From positions 1-29,848 of the forward strand of contig JALNQF010000442.1 in assembly GCA_028456385.1 (NCBI GenBank): DNA of 29,848 nt, read 5' to 3'. The position numbers were made by a program, and so were the translations under genes. Numbering within the stretch: position 1 is the stretch's first letter; each line of letters starts with the position of its first letter. Shown here piece by piece: positions 1 to 12,455 of this stretch. Source of the DNA: Ophiosphaerella korrae (lineage: Eukaryota > Ascomycota > Dothideomycetes > Pleosporales > Phaeosphaeriaceae). The notes under the pieces are model-generated. The model was not told the origin of the DNA. It made no database searches and saw only the letters and a program-made list of their open reading frames with translations.

Positions 1-309
1 GGAGTTATCCCTTATATCTCTTATTTTCGTACTAATGTTAGTAAGTTTGCAACTTACTAACATAGCAAACTTACTAACATTACAAACTTACTAATATGTT
101 AGTAAGTTTACAACTTACTAACATCGCAAACTTACTAACATTGCGAACTTACTAATATTTAACTACCTTTCTACTTTTAGTTAGCGCTTAGTAGGCTACT
201 AGGTATATATACCTAGTACTTACTTAGATAGCTTTATCTACTATTTACTCTTTTTAGTTAATTGTTAAAACTGCCTTATTAAGTTATCTTGCGTAAAGTC
301 TACCTTACA
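1..309. repeat. Repeat A, left copy (LTR-like, truncated by window edge)
   Basis: This stretch is nearly identical, in the same orientation, to 27139-27464. Shared landmarks are GGAGTTATCCCTTATATCTC at the first base, a block of short palindromic units, TAGTTAGCGCTTAGTA, the palindromic ACTAGGTATATATACCTAGT and the end CTTGCGTAAAGTCTACCTTA. Similarity stops at 309 here and 27464 there, so the right edge is a real boundary. The left edge lies outside the window. The segment could be an LTR (it can be read as TG...CA), a solo LTR or the end of another transposon. I see no coding sequence. Differences between the copies are mostly C/T and G/A, as RIP would leave. Confidence 0.85.
36..178. repeat. 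Array of about 18-bp palindromic units inside repeat A
   Basis: Units of the type AACTTACTAACATTGCAA are repeated head to tail and interrupted by inverted copies (TGTTAGTAAGTT). TGTTAGTAAGTT-TGC-AACTTACTAACA forms a perfect hairpin near the left end. The matching block in the right copy (about 27174-27316) has a different number and arrangement of units, so the array has expanded or contracted between copies. Function unknown. Confidence 0.8.
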
Positions 310-3300
310 TTATTTTTTATTCTATTTTATTTTCCGTTTCTTTAAGCTTATTTTAGCTACTCTATACTCTTTTACTACTTTCTTAGCTTTATTTACTTAT
401 TTACTTTCTACTTTAATTATTATAGCTACTTTTAATTTCTAACTTAGTTTTTATATAGCTAGCTAGCTTAGCTAAAGTAACTATAGTAGTAATAATCCTT
501 CTTAGCTACTTTATAACTTAGGTAAGCTACTTTTAAGTTATTATTAAACTAAGAGTAAAGCTTCTAACCTTATTTTTATAATATATTATTTCTAGTATAA
601 AAGTAAGTATCTAATCTTCTTACCTATAAGCTTTTAAGTCTTACTAACTATATATTCTCTTAGTTATTACTTATTTCTTTAACTACTCTCTTTTACTTAA
701 CTTACTTTATAACTTTCTTAACTAAGCTTTTAATATCTTTAAAGAGTATAACTTTAGCTAGCTTTTTTCTTTTATCTAAGAGTTTATATATACTTACTAT
801 AATAAGCGTAAAAATAGGGCTTACTAGTAAAATAGTCTTTATAATATTTATTTTTATAACCTTAATAGTTTTTAGTTACTCTTTTACTAGCTATACTATT
901 AGGTACGCTATTATAAAAGTTAAGAGATACTTACTTAAAACTTTTTAGTTACTTAGGCTACGCGCTTATAAGATCCTTTATTAATTAAAAATCTTTAAGA
1001 GATATAAGCTTATTATAAAGCTATAGTCTATATAAGTTAGTATACTTAGAAGACTATTAGTCTTTATAAGGCTTTACTACTAGAGCTACTACTACTAGGC
1101 TCTAATAGAGCTATAGCTTATAGTTCTAAAGAAAAGAGTAATTATAGCTATACTACCTATATTTATAGAAGTATTAGATACTTTATTTTCTTTAATAATA
1201 AAAGTTTTATTTACTTTAATAGCTCTTATATTTATTATTATATTTAGAGCTATAATTATAGGTTAAGTAAGTCTTTAATCTTATTTTTCTTTTTACTTAG
1301 TCTTATCTTAATTGTCTTTTAGAGCTCTACTAATATATTTTTAGTAGTCTAGTAGCTAAATATAAGTAAGTACTTTCTTAAGTTTAAAGTTTTGCTAAGA
1401 GTTACTACTATATTACGAAGCTCTTTAAGTAAGAGTATACTTATACTAATACTTTTATTTTTATAGCTACTTAGTCTTCTAGCTACTCTATTACTATACT
1501 CTTTACGCGTAATACTATAGTAGCTAATATTTAGTATCTTATTTACTAAAATATTTCTTTAAGTTATTAAGTAGCCTATAAGTATCTTCTTATAATACTT
1601 AGTAAGCTAGTATATTCTTATAAGCTTAAGGCTTACTTAGTAGTATATAGTATAAATAAGCCTAAAAATAATAACTCTAAGACTTCTAGCTACTCTTATA
1701 GACTTACTAATAATCTTTTTTACTAGTAAGCTTATAGCTAGTGTTTCTAGAGTTACACTATACCTAAGAGTAAGTCTAATAGTTTTCTAGCTACTATTTT
1801 CTCTATAGTAGATAAGGCCCTTATATATTAAGTTTTCTTTACTCTTTATTTCTTCTTAGTATTAGTAAATACTCTTAAAGTACTTCTTATAGTAGTTTTA
1901 GTATACTTTTAAGCTTTTATACTACTCTAAATTCTCTTTATTAACTACTAGCCCTTTAGGCTCTATAAAGTACGCTCTTATACTTTTTTTACTTTACTAA
2001 CTTAGAGTTAGATATAAGTTACTTAAGTTTTAATAAAAGTTTAAGATATACTTATAAATACTTTATTAAGTTTCTTACTACTCTTTTTCTTACTTTTAGC
2101 TACTATTTAGCTACTCTTTTAATTTCTCTTCTTTATACCTTACTTTCTAGTAGTAGTATTTTTACTCTAGTCTACTCTTAATTTAATATAATAGGTTTAG
2201 GCTCTTCTACTTCTTTTTCTAAGAGCCCTTAGTTTTCTATTTCTATACTCTTTCTACTTCTTTAGTATTTTATAAACTTTTTACTTTAAGATCTTTAGCT
2301 TTAGAATTAGGATTACCTATTATACTTAGTATCTAAGTAGTATTTACTTTTAATTACTTAGGTTTAGTCTTAGAAGTTTTCTTACTACTTAAGCTTCTTC
2401 TTCTAGTTCTAAGGATAGCAATTAGTAATAATAAGTAATATAGAGTTTTTCTTCTTAGTATCTAAGTACTAATACCTCTTTAGTTATTTATTTTTAGAGA
2501 AAATTAACTAAGTTCTTTTCTTTATATTACTAATTCTCCTATTTACTTATAATACCTATTTATTCCTTTCTCTTTTTAAAATTTTTAGATAATCTTTAGC
2601 TAAAATTAATCTCTTTATTAGGTTCCTTTTATATAAAGAATTTAAAGTAAGATAAATTAAATTTAGGCTTTTATACTAAGATTTACACTAATTATAGCTA
2701 ATAAGTTTATACTAGTAATAGTAAGTTCTATCTATATTATTCTTGTACTTACTTACTTTACTATCTAACTACTATCTCTATTAGTACTAGTTTATCTAAT
2801 ACTCTTTTAAGTTACTCTTTAGTATTAAGTAAAGCTTACTTTTTTTTTTTATCTAATTATAAAATCTTTAGCTTATAGTTCTAAATTTTCTAAGATATCT
2901 ATTAGTTCTTACTAGCTTTACTAGTAGAATTCTACTACTCTTACTTTTAGAGTATAGCTTCTAAACTTTATACTATCTAAGTTAGTAAGCTAGTACTATC
3001 TAGAGAAGTATAACTAAATAACTTAATAAGAGCTCTTCTACTAAAGTTAGAGTTTCTATTATCTAGATTTATTCTAGTTACTAAATAAGTCTTAGATAAG
3101 TACTAATATTCTTTTAGGTATATCTTTTATATATAATATCTTTTTAGTATTAAACTATTCTTTACTTTTTTCTCTTAGCCTAATTATATAATCTATAGCT
3201 TTTTAAAGTCTATTATTATACTTATTAAACTACTAAGCTTATAATACTAAGAGTATAGTAGTATTATAAACTTCTAGCTATAAAAGGGTTTACTATATAA

Positions 3301-6300
3301 AGATATAGAGTTTAATAAGTAAGACTTATTCTTAGCTATATATAAAGTTTATTAGTATTTCTCTAGTACTACGCTTTACTATAACTTTATCTACTTATAG
3401 CGCGTAGAGTAGATTATCTACTTAATTACCTTTAATCCTTTTAAGAGTAGCTACTAACTCTTTATAGCTTCTTTTAATTATTCTTTAGCTTTAGAAGTAA
3501 TAAGTACGTCTAATAACTCTTTATGTACTATATAAGTAAGGATAGTAACTAGTTTTTTATTTTCTAGTCTTCTATCTACTATTATTTTAAATAGTACTCC
3601 TTATCTTAAAAATATATTTTATTTTAGAAACTTTATAATAGCTTCTAATATATTAGCTCTAAGAACTTTAGTCTCTATATATAAGCTTATAAAGTCTTAA
3701 TATATAATTATATATTTTTTACTTTATTTACTATTAGGTATATAAACTATATCTAGTATAATCTATCTTTATAAGGCTTTAGGTATTTAATTTAGGTATA
3801 GCTCTTCTTTTACTATTTAAAGTAAATAAAATTAATATTTCTAGTAAGATTTTATATAAGTTACTACGTCTTTAAATATATTTAGCTAGTAATAATATAT
3901 ATAGAACTTTTACTATATTTTTTTTAGCCTTAGTATCTACTTTTATTATATAATACTTTTAGAATTTCTAGCTATTTTTCTTTTTTATTTACTACTCTTT
4001 TTAGTAAGTACTATTTAGAACTCTTAATTTATAAGAGTCTTTATATAACCTTATATTTTTATATATTTCTATAGAGCTTTTAGGTATCTATTCTAATTAT
4101 TCTAGCTAGTGTTTATAGTATTACTAGCTATTTTATAATATTACGTAAGAAAGGCGTTTCTAGAGTATTTAGTATACTTAAGTCTATTTCTATCTTTAAG
4201 TATATAAATTCTAGGTCCTAAGAGCTTATCTATAGTAAGATAAAAGTTATAGACTCTAAATAGTAGTCTATAAATTCTTCTATATTTTCTTTACGCTCTT
4301 TTAGTAGCTACTATCTTAGTAGCTCTAGTTACTTTAAGAGAGTATCTACTACTACGTTTTTTTTCTAGCTACGTACTTTATATTAAATTCTTATATATTT
4401 AGAAGAGTAAGCTATTTTATAATTTAAGCTCCTAAGAAGTTACTAGTACTTTAATTAAGTTAATCTATAAGTAGAATTTTTTAAGTATTAGTAGTATATC
4501 TTTATACTTATATTTGCTAGAATCTTAGTTTCGCTTTAAAAGTAACTATACTCCTAATTTATAGTATACTACGTTCTAATAGCCTTTTAGGTTTTCTTAC
4601 TAGAGTACTACGCTCTAACCCTTTTTACTTCTATTAACTAATATAATAATTAGTTTAATAAGATTACTATAGTTTATAGAAACTAATACTAGTATACTAG
4701 TTAGTTAGGCTTTTAATTTATCTATAGTAAGAAAACCTTTTTAACTCTATTTAAATTCTTTATTTTTCTTTAGTAGCTTAAATAGTAGTACTACTATCTT
4801 AGTAAAACTTTTAATCTAGATTCTATAGTATATATAAAAGCTAATAAATATTTAGACTTCTCTTAGAGATTTATAAGCTAGCTATTTAATTATCTTTTAG
4901 ACTTTCTTATTAGCTAAGTACTAGCTTTTTTTATCTACTATATACTCTATAATCTCTATAGAGTTATAGTACTAATCTAATTTAAAACCTAAAGTAGTAG
5001 TATTAACTATTTAAAAAGTTATATAAAACTTTATTTATATTAATAATATATTTACTAATAAACTTTTAGATCTTAGGTTTTAGTAAGTTAAAGTTATAGT
5101 CTATTTTTAGGCCTTTTACTATTATATTATCTATATATAATATATAGCTAGTTAGAATTAATTTTTATAAGATATAAGTTACTACTTATATAAACTTAGT
5201 AATAGAGTTTATAGTACTTATAAGTAGAGTATATAAAATACTATAAGTAGTCTAAAGTCTTAATAAAGTTCTACTTAATTATATCTAGAGAAGAAGTCTA
5301 TTAGAGGTATAACGTAGAAACCTATAAATTCCTCTAAGAATTTATCTAGGTTTAGAAGTAGGTTAGCGTCTCTAATAGTTACACTATTAGTACGCTAGGT
5401 ATTATTAATAAGTTAGTATCCTTAGTCCTTTTTCTTTACTAAAAACTAAAAGTTACTATATAGGCTTTTACTTAATTTAAAGACTTTTTAATTTAACTAT
5501 TTCTAGATTATCTTATTAACTACGTCTTTTAGTTTATAAAGTATAAGAAAGCTATTTTCTTTTTAAGCTTTATAGAGTACTATATTAATTTAAACTAGTA
5601 GAATAATATAAGAGTAAATATAGCCTTACTCTATAAAGTTAAAGTATAAAATAGCTTTTTAATATAGAAAAATATTAATTAGTATTTCTTTTTCTTTTAG
5701 CTATAGCTAGTTAGTAATCTTTATTTTTACTTGCTATTGTACTATAATCTAAGTACTTATAGAAAAGAGAGTAGTTTTATTAGTAATATATTATTAGAAT
5801 TATCTCTATCTTTAGATATTATTTACTAGCTACTTTTGTTCTACTTTTACTTTATAGGGCTATACTAAAGAGTTATAGACTAGCTATACTTTTTTACCTT
5901 TTAACTTATATATAGTATTTAGCTTAAATTATAGCTCTATCTTTAATAAGCTCTTAAGTATCTATTTTCTATTTTCTACTTATTTCTATATCTTTATAAG
6001 GTCTTCTAGGATTTCTAAGATACTTTTATCTTAAGAAATACTACTTTGTTTTATTATTATTAGATCTACTTATAGATTATTCTATAATTCCTAGTATAGA
6101 TACTAGGTACTACTAATAGTTCTTTAGGCGTTTCTTTCTTATTTCTCTATTTTCCTAGTATCTATTTATAGAACTCTACTCTTAGTAGTAATATTTTTTA
6201 TTCGTTTTTCTATTATTTTTATATTTATATATCTTATACTTCTTATTCTATTAAATATTATTATATACTTTATAGAAGTATTTTAATTTTTTAACTAAAC

Positions 6301-9300
6301 TTTATAGTATATTTAGCTATTATCTTCTTATTTAAAAGAGGATTAATAATCTATTATTAATAGGATCTTAAAAATTATTAAGTAAGAAAGACCTTTTATA
6401 ATAAAGAAGTTAGACTAAACTTTAATACTTTTAATTATAACTAGAATACTCTATATAATCTCTTTAAAGGACTCCTTTACTCTATTTATAGTAGCTAGCT
6501 ATACTCTAGCTATTTTCTTAAGTATCGATGTTATACTTAAGCTAGTAGCTAGAGCTATTTTAAAGTAGATTGTATTAAGTTCTACTTTTAAGTTAAGTTA
6601 GGCTAGTAGTCTAGTCCTATAGACTTAGATTATTACCTTTAGGTATTCTTTTCTAAGTCTTTTAATCTTACTATATTAGTTATATTCTAGGTACTCTTTT
6701 ATTATATTTATATTAGCTATAAAACTAGTAAAGCGTATAAGTATAATAGGAAGTACTTTAGTAGAGGAGCTTAAGTATCTATAGGCTCTATATCTAATAG
6801 GTTTTCTATTTATAGCTTTTACTATTACTTAGTTAGAAATAATAGTTTTTATTACGTATAAGTAAGGGCTACTCTAGGATAGAGCTACTAGTAGTCTCTT
6901 AGAGCTCTAAAGTATCTTTCTTAAGTCTTTAGTTATACTTACTATTACTCTTATATTTATAAATTCTTCTATCTTATCTACTATAAAAGTAGGCTTTATA
7001 AGCTTCTTAAGAAGGTCTAGTATATTAGCTAGGAGTATTTATATAGGTAAAGATACTAGCGCTTCTATAACTTTTTATATTACTTCTTTAATATTTAATT
7101 TTAATGTATTAATCTATATAAGCTTCTTTATATAGTTCTTTTATTTATCTATTTTTTTAAGAGGTTATTCTAGATCTATTTCTATTTCTATATTATTAAA
7201 TTAGGTTTACTTAGATTTAAAAAATTTAGCTTTTTTTTATAATTATTTTATATAGCTAGAATAGGTACTAAAGGTCTTTAGGTCTTAAACCTTACTATAG
7301 TAATATATATAGTTTTAGTAATATCTTTTTTTACTAGATTCTTTTTTATTTTTAGTTACTATATTTAGAATCTAGTATATTCTTCTACGCTTACTATTCT
7401 ATTTTCTTCTAAATTAATTTTTTATTATACCCCTAAGTAAGTTTATTACTACTATTATCTAAGGCTATACTATCTATTATATTATAAAGTTTAGTATTAC
7501 CTAAGAGTTTATTTCTCTATACTTTAGGTCTTGTAATCTCTACTTAATATACTAGATTATTATATTGTTTTAGTTACTTCTTACTCTAATCTATTTAATA
7601 AACTCTTAGTAAGTTAGCTCTATACTCTATTAGTATCTTCTAGTTTTTAAATAAAACTAAATCTATCTATTAAGAATTAAAGCTTTTCTTTCTTTATAGT
7701 TATTAATATAGTAATTTAAGTCTCTATACTTAATATAACTATAAAAGTCTAAACTTATACTTTTTACGTTATTCTAATACTAAGGTCTTATACTATTCTA
7801 AAATAGTAGTAAAAAGTTCTTTTAAAATTATACCCCTATTATAAAAGGCGTTACTAACTATAAGTTTACTATAGCCTAAGAGGTCTATAGATATTTATTT
7901 ATTTTAATTTATCTTTCTATAACTAAGTATACCTCTAGTAGCTAGATAAGCTCTTATACTTTAGCGTTTAGGTTATTTATAGATATTAAGGTAAATACTT
8001 AGAGTTTTATTATTTTAAAGTATTCTTTAAAATTATTAACTTCTAATTATATAATTTCTATTCTTAGAATTATTTAGACTCCTATTTATCTTTAAGTCTA
8101 GTTCTAAAAGTTAGGTATAAGCTTTATATTAAGAGGCTTAAATATTCTTTCAAGTATTATATATAGCTATTTCTTATAGCTTATAGGCTTTAGTATACTT
8201 ATAGTTTCTTTAAAGGCTAGGTTAAAATATTCTACTTATAGGTCTCTCTATACTAGCTAATTAAAGTACTTCTAGATTATTTAAAAGTTAATGTCTTCTA
8301 TATTTTTATTACTTAGGTTATATTTATTAAAGACTTTTTATAGGTAGTACTAATTAAGTTCTTTTACTAAGTAGTAGTTTTTTTATAGCCTTTATAATTA
8401 TTCTTACTCTTTAGTACTTTATAAACTAAGGGCTATAGTTATTAAAGTAGTTTTAAAGAGAGAGGTTGTCTATAAGTAAGTATTACTATACCTAGATTTA
8501 GAGCACTTCTTTTATCTCTTTTTATTATATATTATTAGACTCTTAGAACTTATTTCTTATTACTTCTCTAACTTTTACTTAATCTTTAGCTTTCTCTACC
8601 TCTATAAACTTAGTTATACTTTGTTTAATAATATCTTTTCTTATCTTATTACTAAATATAATAATATTATAAATCTAGTCTCTAGTAAGCTATTTATAAA
8701 CTATTACTTCTTCTTTAATACTATCTAGAAACTCTATTATATTAGTACTAGTAAACTTAAACTTCTAAGCTATATATAAGTTTTATTTACTAATATATAC
8801 TCTACTATTATATTCTACTATTATTTTAATAGCTACTATAAGTTAGCTAAATATCTCTAAAGATATTTTAATTATTAGTTAGAGTATATTTAGGATAGTA
8901 GAGCTATTATATATTATTAGTATACTAATTCTTTTAGGTATATTGTATAGTCCTTTAAGTATTAGGTTTAGGAGTCCTAAGTTATATAAAGAAGTTCTTA
9001 GCTAGTAAAGAAATAGCTTTAGTATAGTCTCTTTATTAGATAATAGGTTAGATCTTATAACTTAATATTACGTTATAATACTCTTTTTTTTACTACTCTC
9101 TTTATACGTTATTTATCTATAATTATAGTATACTACTTACTATAACTAGGCTATTTCTTCTTGCTATACTACTTGTTATCTTTTTCTAACCTTACTATTT
9201 TCTTACTAGTTGTTTTTCTATTTTAATATTCCTATTATCTATACTTTTCCTAGCTATTTATTAGGTACTAAAGGGCTTATTAGGAGCCTCTCTAATATTT

Positions 9301-9700
9301 TCTATTAGCCTCTTTATTTTTAGCTAGTTACGCTACTAGACTTTTATACTACCTATAGCTCCTTAGGTTTTAGGCTCTATATATTTATAGTATATTCTTA
9401 TTTTTATCCTTATACTTATACTATACCTATTCCTATATAAAATAAGTTAGCTTATCTTAAGTTTTATATATATGCCTATTCCTATACCTATTCCTATACT
9501 TATTCTATTCCTATACCTTACGTAATAGTACGTAAGCTAGCGCTCCTAAAGCTAAGGTTATAGGTTTAAGTTTTACGTTAGTTACTATTTATTATAGAGT
9601 TACGTACCTAATATAGATCTAGGGCCTAAAAGCTTATTAGTCTTAGGGAACTTAAACTTTATTAGCTAAACTAACTCTAAATATTATTTGTACTCCTATA
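310..9700 (-). mobile_element. RIP-degraded Ty3/gypsy-type LTR retrotransposon
   Basis: No long ORF survives, but the minus strand carries pol remnants in gypsy order. At 6361-6414 is a retropepsin C-terminal part (SNFFIIKGLSYLIIF). At 5108-5137 is the reverse transcriptase catalytic box YIDNIIVKGL, from an expected YIDDIIVKGP, with D to N and P to L as C-to-T/G-to-A changes would cause. At 3559-3579 is the integrase box VDRRLEN, from an expected VDRGPEN, followed on the minus strand by text resembling the SAYHPQANG region. RT before IN excludes the copia order. Lysine-rich minus-strand reading continues toward about 310. Gag presumably lay at about 7000-9600 but is not recognisable. Both outer limits are approximate, and no flanking LTR pair was found. 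Non-autonomous as it stands. Confidence 0.82.
9405..9522. repeat. Simple repeat of CCTATTCCTATA type
   Basis: The motif CCTATTCCTATA and near variants recur at about 9425-9436 and in a denser run at about 9475-9520, separated by an AT-rich spacer. It lies at the presumed 5' end of the minus-strand retroelement, so it may be a low-complexity gag segment or untranslated leader. No function is claimed. Confidence 0.6.
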
Positions 9701-11300
9701 GATTATATCTTATAACTTAAGGGCTTATTAGCTATACTCTTACCTCTCTTCCTTAATAGTTTACTTCCTTATAAGCCCTTAGTACTTGTATTTTTTTATT
9801 AACTACCTACCTCTTTTTTACTATTTCTTTCTTTGTAATACTCTACTACAATAGTATAGAGTCTAGTATTTCTATACTTTTAAGAAGTTTAAAGCTATAA
9901 ATTTTATTCTATCTTATATAAGCTATCTTATATAAGTATACTTTATAATATAATTTATTAATATTTACTAAGATTAAAATTTAATATATATTTTATTTTA
10001 TTAATATCTAGAGAGTACTTTAGTATTTGTAATTAGTTTTAAAAATACTTTTTATATATAAAATTAAAATCCTAAACTTATAAACATATATTATTAGTTC
10101 GTCTTAATAATAGTAGTTTTAAAGATTCTTTAGTATAATAAAATTAATAATAGAATAATTATATTTTATACTATATAATATATATTTAACCTATATAGAT
10201 TATTATTATAATTTAGTTTTAAATATAGAAGTTATATATAGTTAAAAATATATTTTTAAATATTAATCTAATTTTATAATTCTAAAATATTATTAATTTT
10301 ATAAAATATATTTAAAATATGTAAAATATTTTCTTTCCTAGTTTGTTATATATAAAGTTATTAAATATTAAACACAATTTCGTAGATTTATAAAAATTAG
10401 CTATATTATAGTATTTATTTTATTTATAATTAAGTAAAATATTAAAAGATCTAATATATATCTATTATATAGATCTTAATAGTTATTAATATTAATTAAG
10501 TTTATTAAAATATTAAATATTAGAAAGGTTATACTAGTAGTAAGCTTTAAGAAGAAATAGAGTAGCTTAAGTAAAGATAACTTTAATTACTTATAAGGTT
10601 CTACTTACTAATATATTATATATATAGCTATATAGCTTTTCCTTTTAAATTATTACTTTAGTAAGAGTAGCTTATTATACCTATAGATATATTAATACAC
10701 TACCTTTTACTAGGAAATTAAAAAAACTCCCTTTTAACTTCAAAGCTTTGTATATTTATAACTATTATATATTTTAGTATACGTTTTTAATTTTTATTAA
10801 TTTTTAAACTAATATAAAAAACTTTAGTAGATTATTTATTTAAATTTACACTATAAAAAATACATATCTATATATTTTTTATATATTTAGTTCTATAGAA
10901 TAGAAAGAAAAATAAATTATTAAGTAACTTATATCCTAAGAGAATTCTTTTTTTTTATATTTAGGTATATATATTTTCTTTTTAAGGAAGAAATTTAATT
11001 TTTAATTTTTTTATAGATAGTAAAGATATTCTATATTATTAAATATTATATTTAGAGAGAAAACTCTAATAGAAAAAATACTCTTAGTATATTTATTACT
11101 ATACTAGGCACATTTTACTTATAATTCTAAAGACTTATAACTATAGAGATTTTAGAAATTTTAACTTTTTTATAGTAATTTTAGTAAAAATAGTCTTTGT
11201 ATATTCTTTATACTAGCTTTAAAATTATTAAATATTAAAGATTTAGTTTAAATATATTATAGTTATAAAAATATAAGAGACTAAAGTCATTAGTTTTTTT
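9700..11300. other. Very AT-rich stretch without a recognisable gene
   Basis: TA, AT and AA/TT steps dominate, all frames are densely stopped, and I find no retroelement motif, tRNA or rRNA. It could be the ruined 5' LTR and leader of the minus-strand gypsy element, or a further RIP-degraded repeat. Base composition returns to normal sharply near 11300-11340. Confidence 0.6.
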
Positions 11301-11636
11301 TATTTTCCTAGTAAAAAGTAGCGCATTATACCGTAGTGCGTATTACGACAACCTATATAGTATAGAAACTTATTAAAAATTCTTTACTCTAATAGAACCC
11401 TACATACAATTCAGAGCCCTATAGTGTAAGCATGTATACTCAAATAGCCTTATACACAATACTAAGTTGATACAAGTTGTATGTAAATTACAAGGTACGT
11501 AAGAATTGATTGAATTCTATGCGCACGAGCCATACTCAAGAATTCGTGCACCACCCTTGTATAGAAGACTGTCGATTTCTTTCGAATTCTGTATAAGTTT
11601 GAGCACGGACTGACCCATCCACTCTTGCACCCCCTT
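11300..11636. other. Non-coding transition region
   Basis: Composition changes from extreme AT to roughly balanced. The short ORFs here have no recognisable protein features and overlap the following tandem repeat, so I treat them as chance. No RNA gene was recognised. Confidence 0.5.
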
Positions 11637-11962
11637 GTAACGGAGGTACGAACGGATCTTCCGAGCCGAGCTGATAGGACTACGCATCTCCACAAATGGC
11701 CCGTAGTAGTGATATACAGACTAAACGGTCCGAAGTGTTCTATCACCGAGCATTATATTCGACCATCCGCACGTAACGGAGATACGAAAAGATGTTCCGA
11801 GCTGAGCCGATAGGACTACGCACCTCCACAATAGCCCGTAGTAGTGATATATAGACTAAACGGTCCGAAGTTTCTCACCTAAGCATTACATTCGACTATC
11901 CGCACATAACGGAGGTACAAACACATGTTCCAAGCCAAGCCAATATGTCTACATACTACGTT
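11637..11962. repeat. Tandem repeat, 133-136 bp period, about 2.4 copies
   Basis: Copy 1 starts at 11637, copy 2 at 11773 and a third, partial copy at 11906. Each opens with (G/A)TAACGGAG(G/A)TAC, continues with TTCC(G/A)AGC and, in the first two, shares GATAGGACTACGCA, CCCGTAGTAGTGATATA and AGACTAAACGGTCCGAAGT. Copy 3 loses similarity after about 11960. The copies differ by scattered substitutions and small indels, so the duplication is not recent. It lies 0.6-0.9 kb upstream of the PKS-NRPS gene. Promoter repeats or a local satellite are both possible. Confidence 0.88.
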
Positions 11963-12370
11963 TGGCTCTTTGTGCGTTAGATCATGTTTACAAACCTTGC
12001 AGAAGGCTCGTCTACGGTCTCAGTAGTTGTGGCATCAGTAAAATATATTGCCCTAGAGTCGGTGTGACTAAGAATGACCAGGGGTCAGAGGCTTTATTGC
12101 AAACAGTGTACGAGTAACGTAAAGTTTGCACCCTTGGCCGAATACTAGTAAGTGAACTTAGCTACTCTTATGAAATATTGGGGTCATCTAATACTCAACG
12201 GGATTAACTGCGGCCCAATAACCTTACTACTGCTCGACCAAAGGGGCGAAATTTACGGTATTGATAGGGCTATAGCACTAATAACGACTTTGTTCTTTGT
12301 AAATTTGCTTTGTTTCAGTGTTTACGCCACTAAAATCCGTGTTGACCATAGGACTTAAGGTTCATACGTT
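11963..12370. other. Upstream intergenic region of the PKS-NRPS gene
   Basis: This stretch has balanced composition and no recognisable coding region. A 68-codon frame at 12152-12358 begins at GTG and shows no domain features. The region probably contains upstream promoter sequence. Confidence 0.5.
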
Positions 12371-12388
12371 TTTGTTGACGTCAACAAA
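12371..12388. promoter_or_regulatory. Perfect 18-bp palindrome with CRE core
   Basis: TTTGTTGACGTCAACAAA equals its own reverse complement. Its centre TGACGTCA is the cAMP-response-element octamer bound by ATF/CREB-type bZIP dimers. It lies about 60 bp upstream of the TATA box and about 160 bp upstream of the presumed start codon, a sensible place for an activator or repressor site. Binding is inferred from the motif only. Confidence 0.65.
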
Positions 12389-12447
12389 TAATAAATCAAA
12401 AAAATCACGCAAATTCTTTAGAAGAGCATTCATTTGCGATAAGGCCC

Positions 12448-12455
12448 TATATAAG
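12448..12455 (+). promoter_or_regulatory. TATA box of the PKS-NRPS gene
   Basis: TATATAAG lies 93 bp upstream of the presumed (mutated) start codon at 12548. This fits transcription starting around 12480 and a short A-rich leader. It is the only good TATA match in the non-AT-rich upstream region. Confidence 0.6.

Noticed and set aside
36..178. CRISPR-like array in repeat A
   Set aside because: The units are contiguous and palindromic without unique spacers, and the genome is fungal.
1..309. Repeat A as the 3' LTR of the left minus-strand gypsy element
   Set aside because: The same sequence in the same orientation precedes a plus-strand element on the right, so it cannot be the terminal LTR of both. 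Its status is left open.
11462..11813. Overlapping frames of 94 and 62 codons on opposite strands
   Set aside because: They lie mostly over or beside the 136-bp tandem repeat, show no protein family features and overlap each other.
12152..12358. 68-codon plus-strand frame upstream of the PKS-NRPS gene
   Set aside because: It starts at GTG, not ATG, has no recognisable domain, and lies in the promoter region. It is probably a chance frame.
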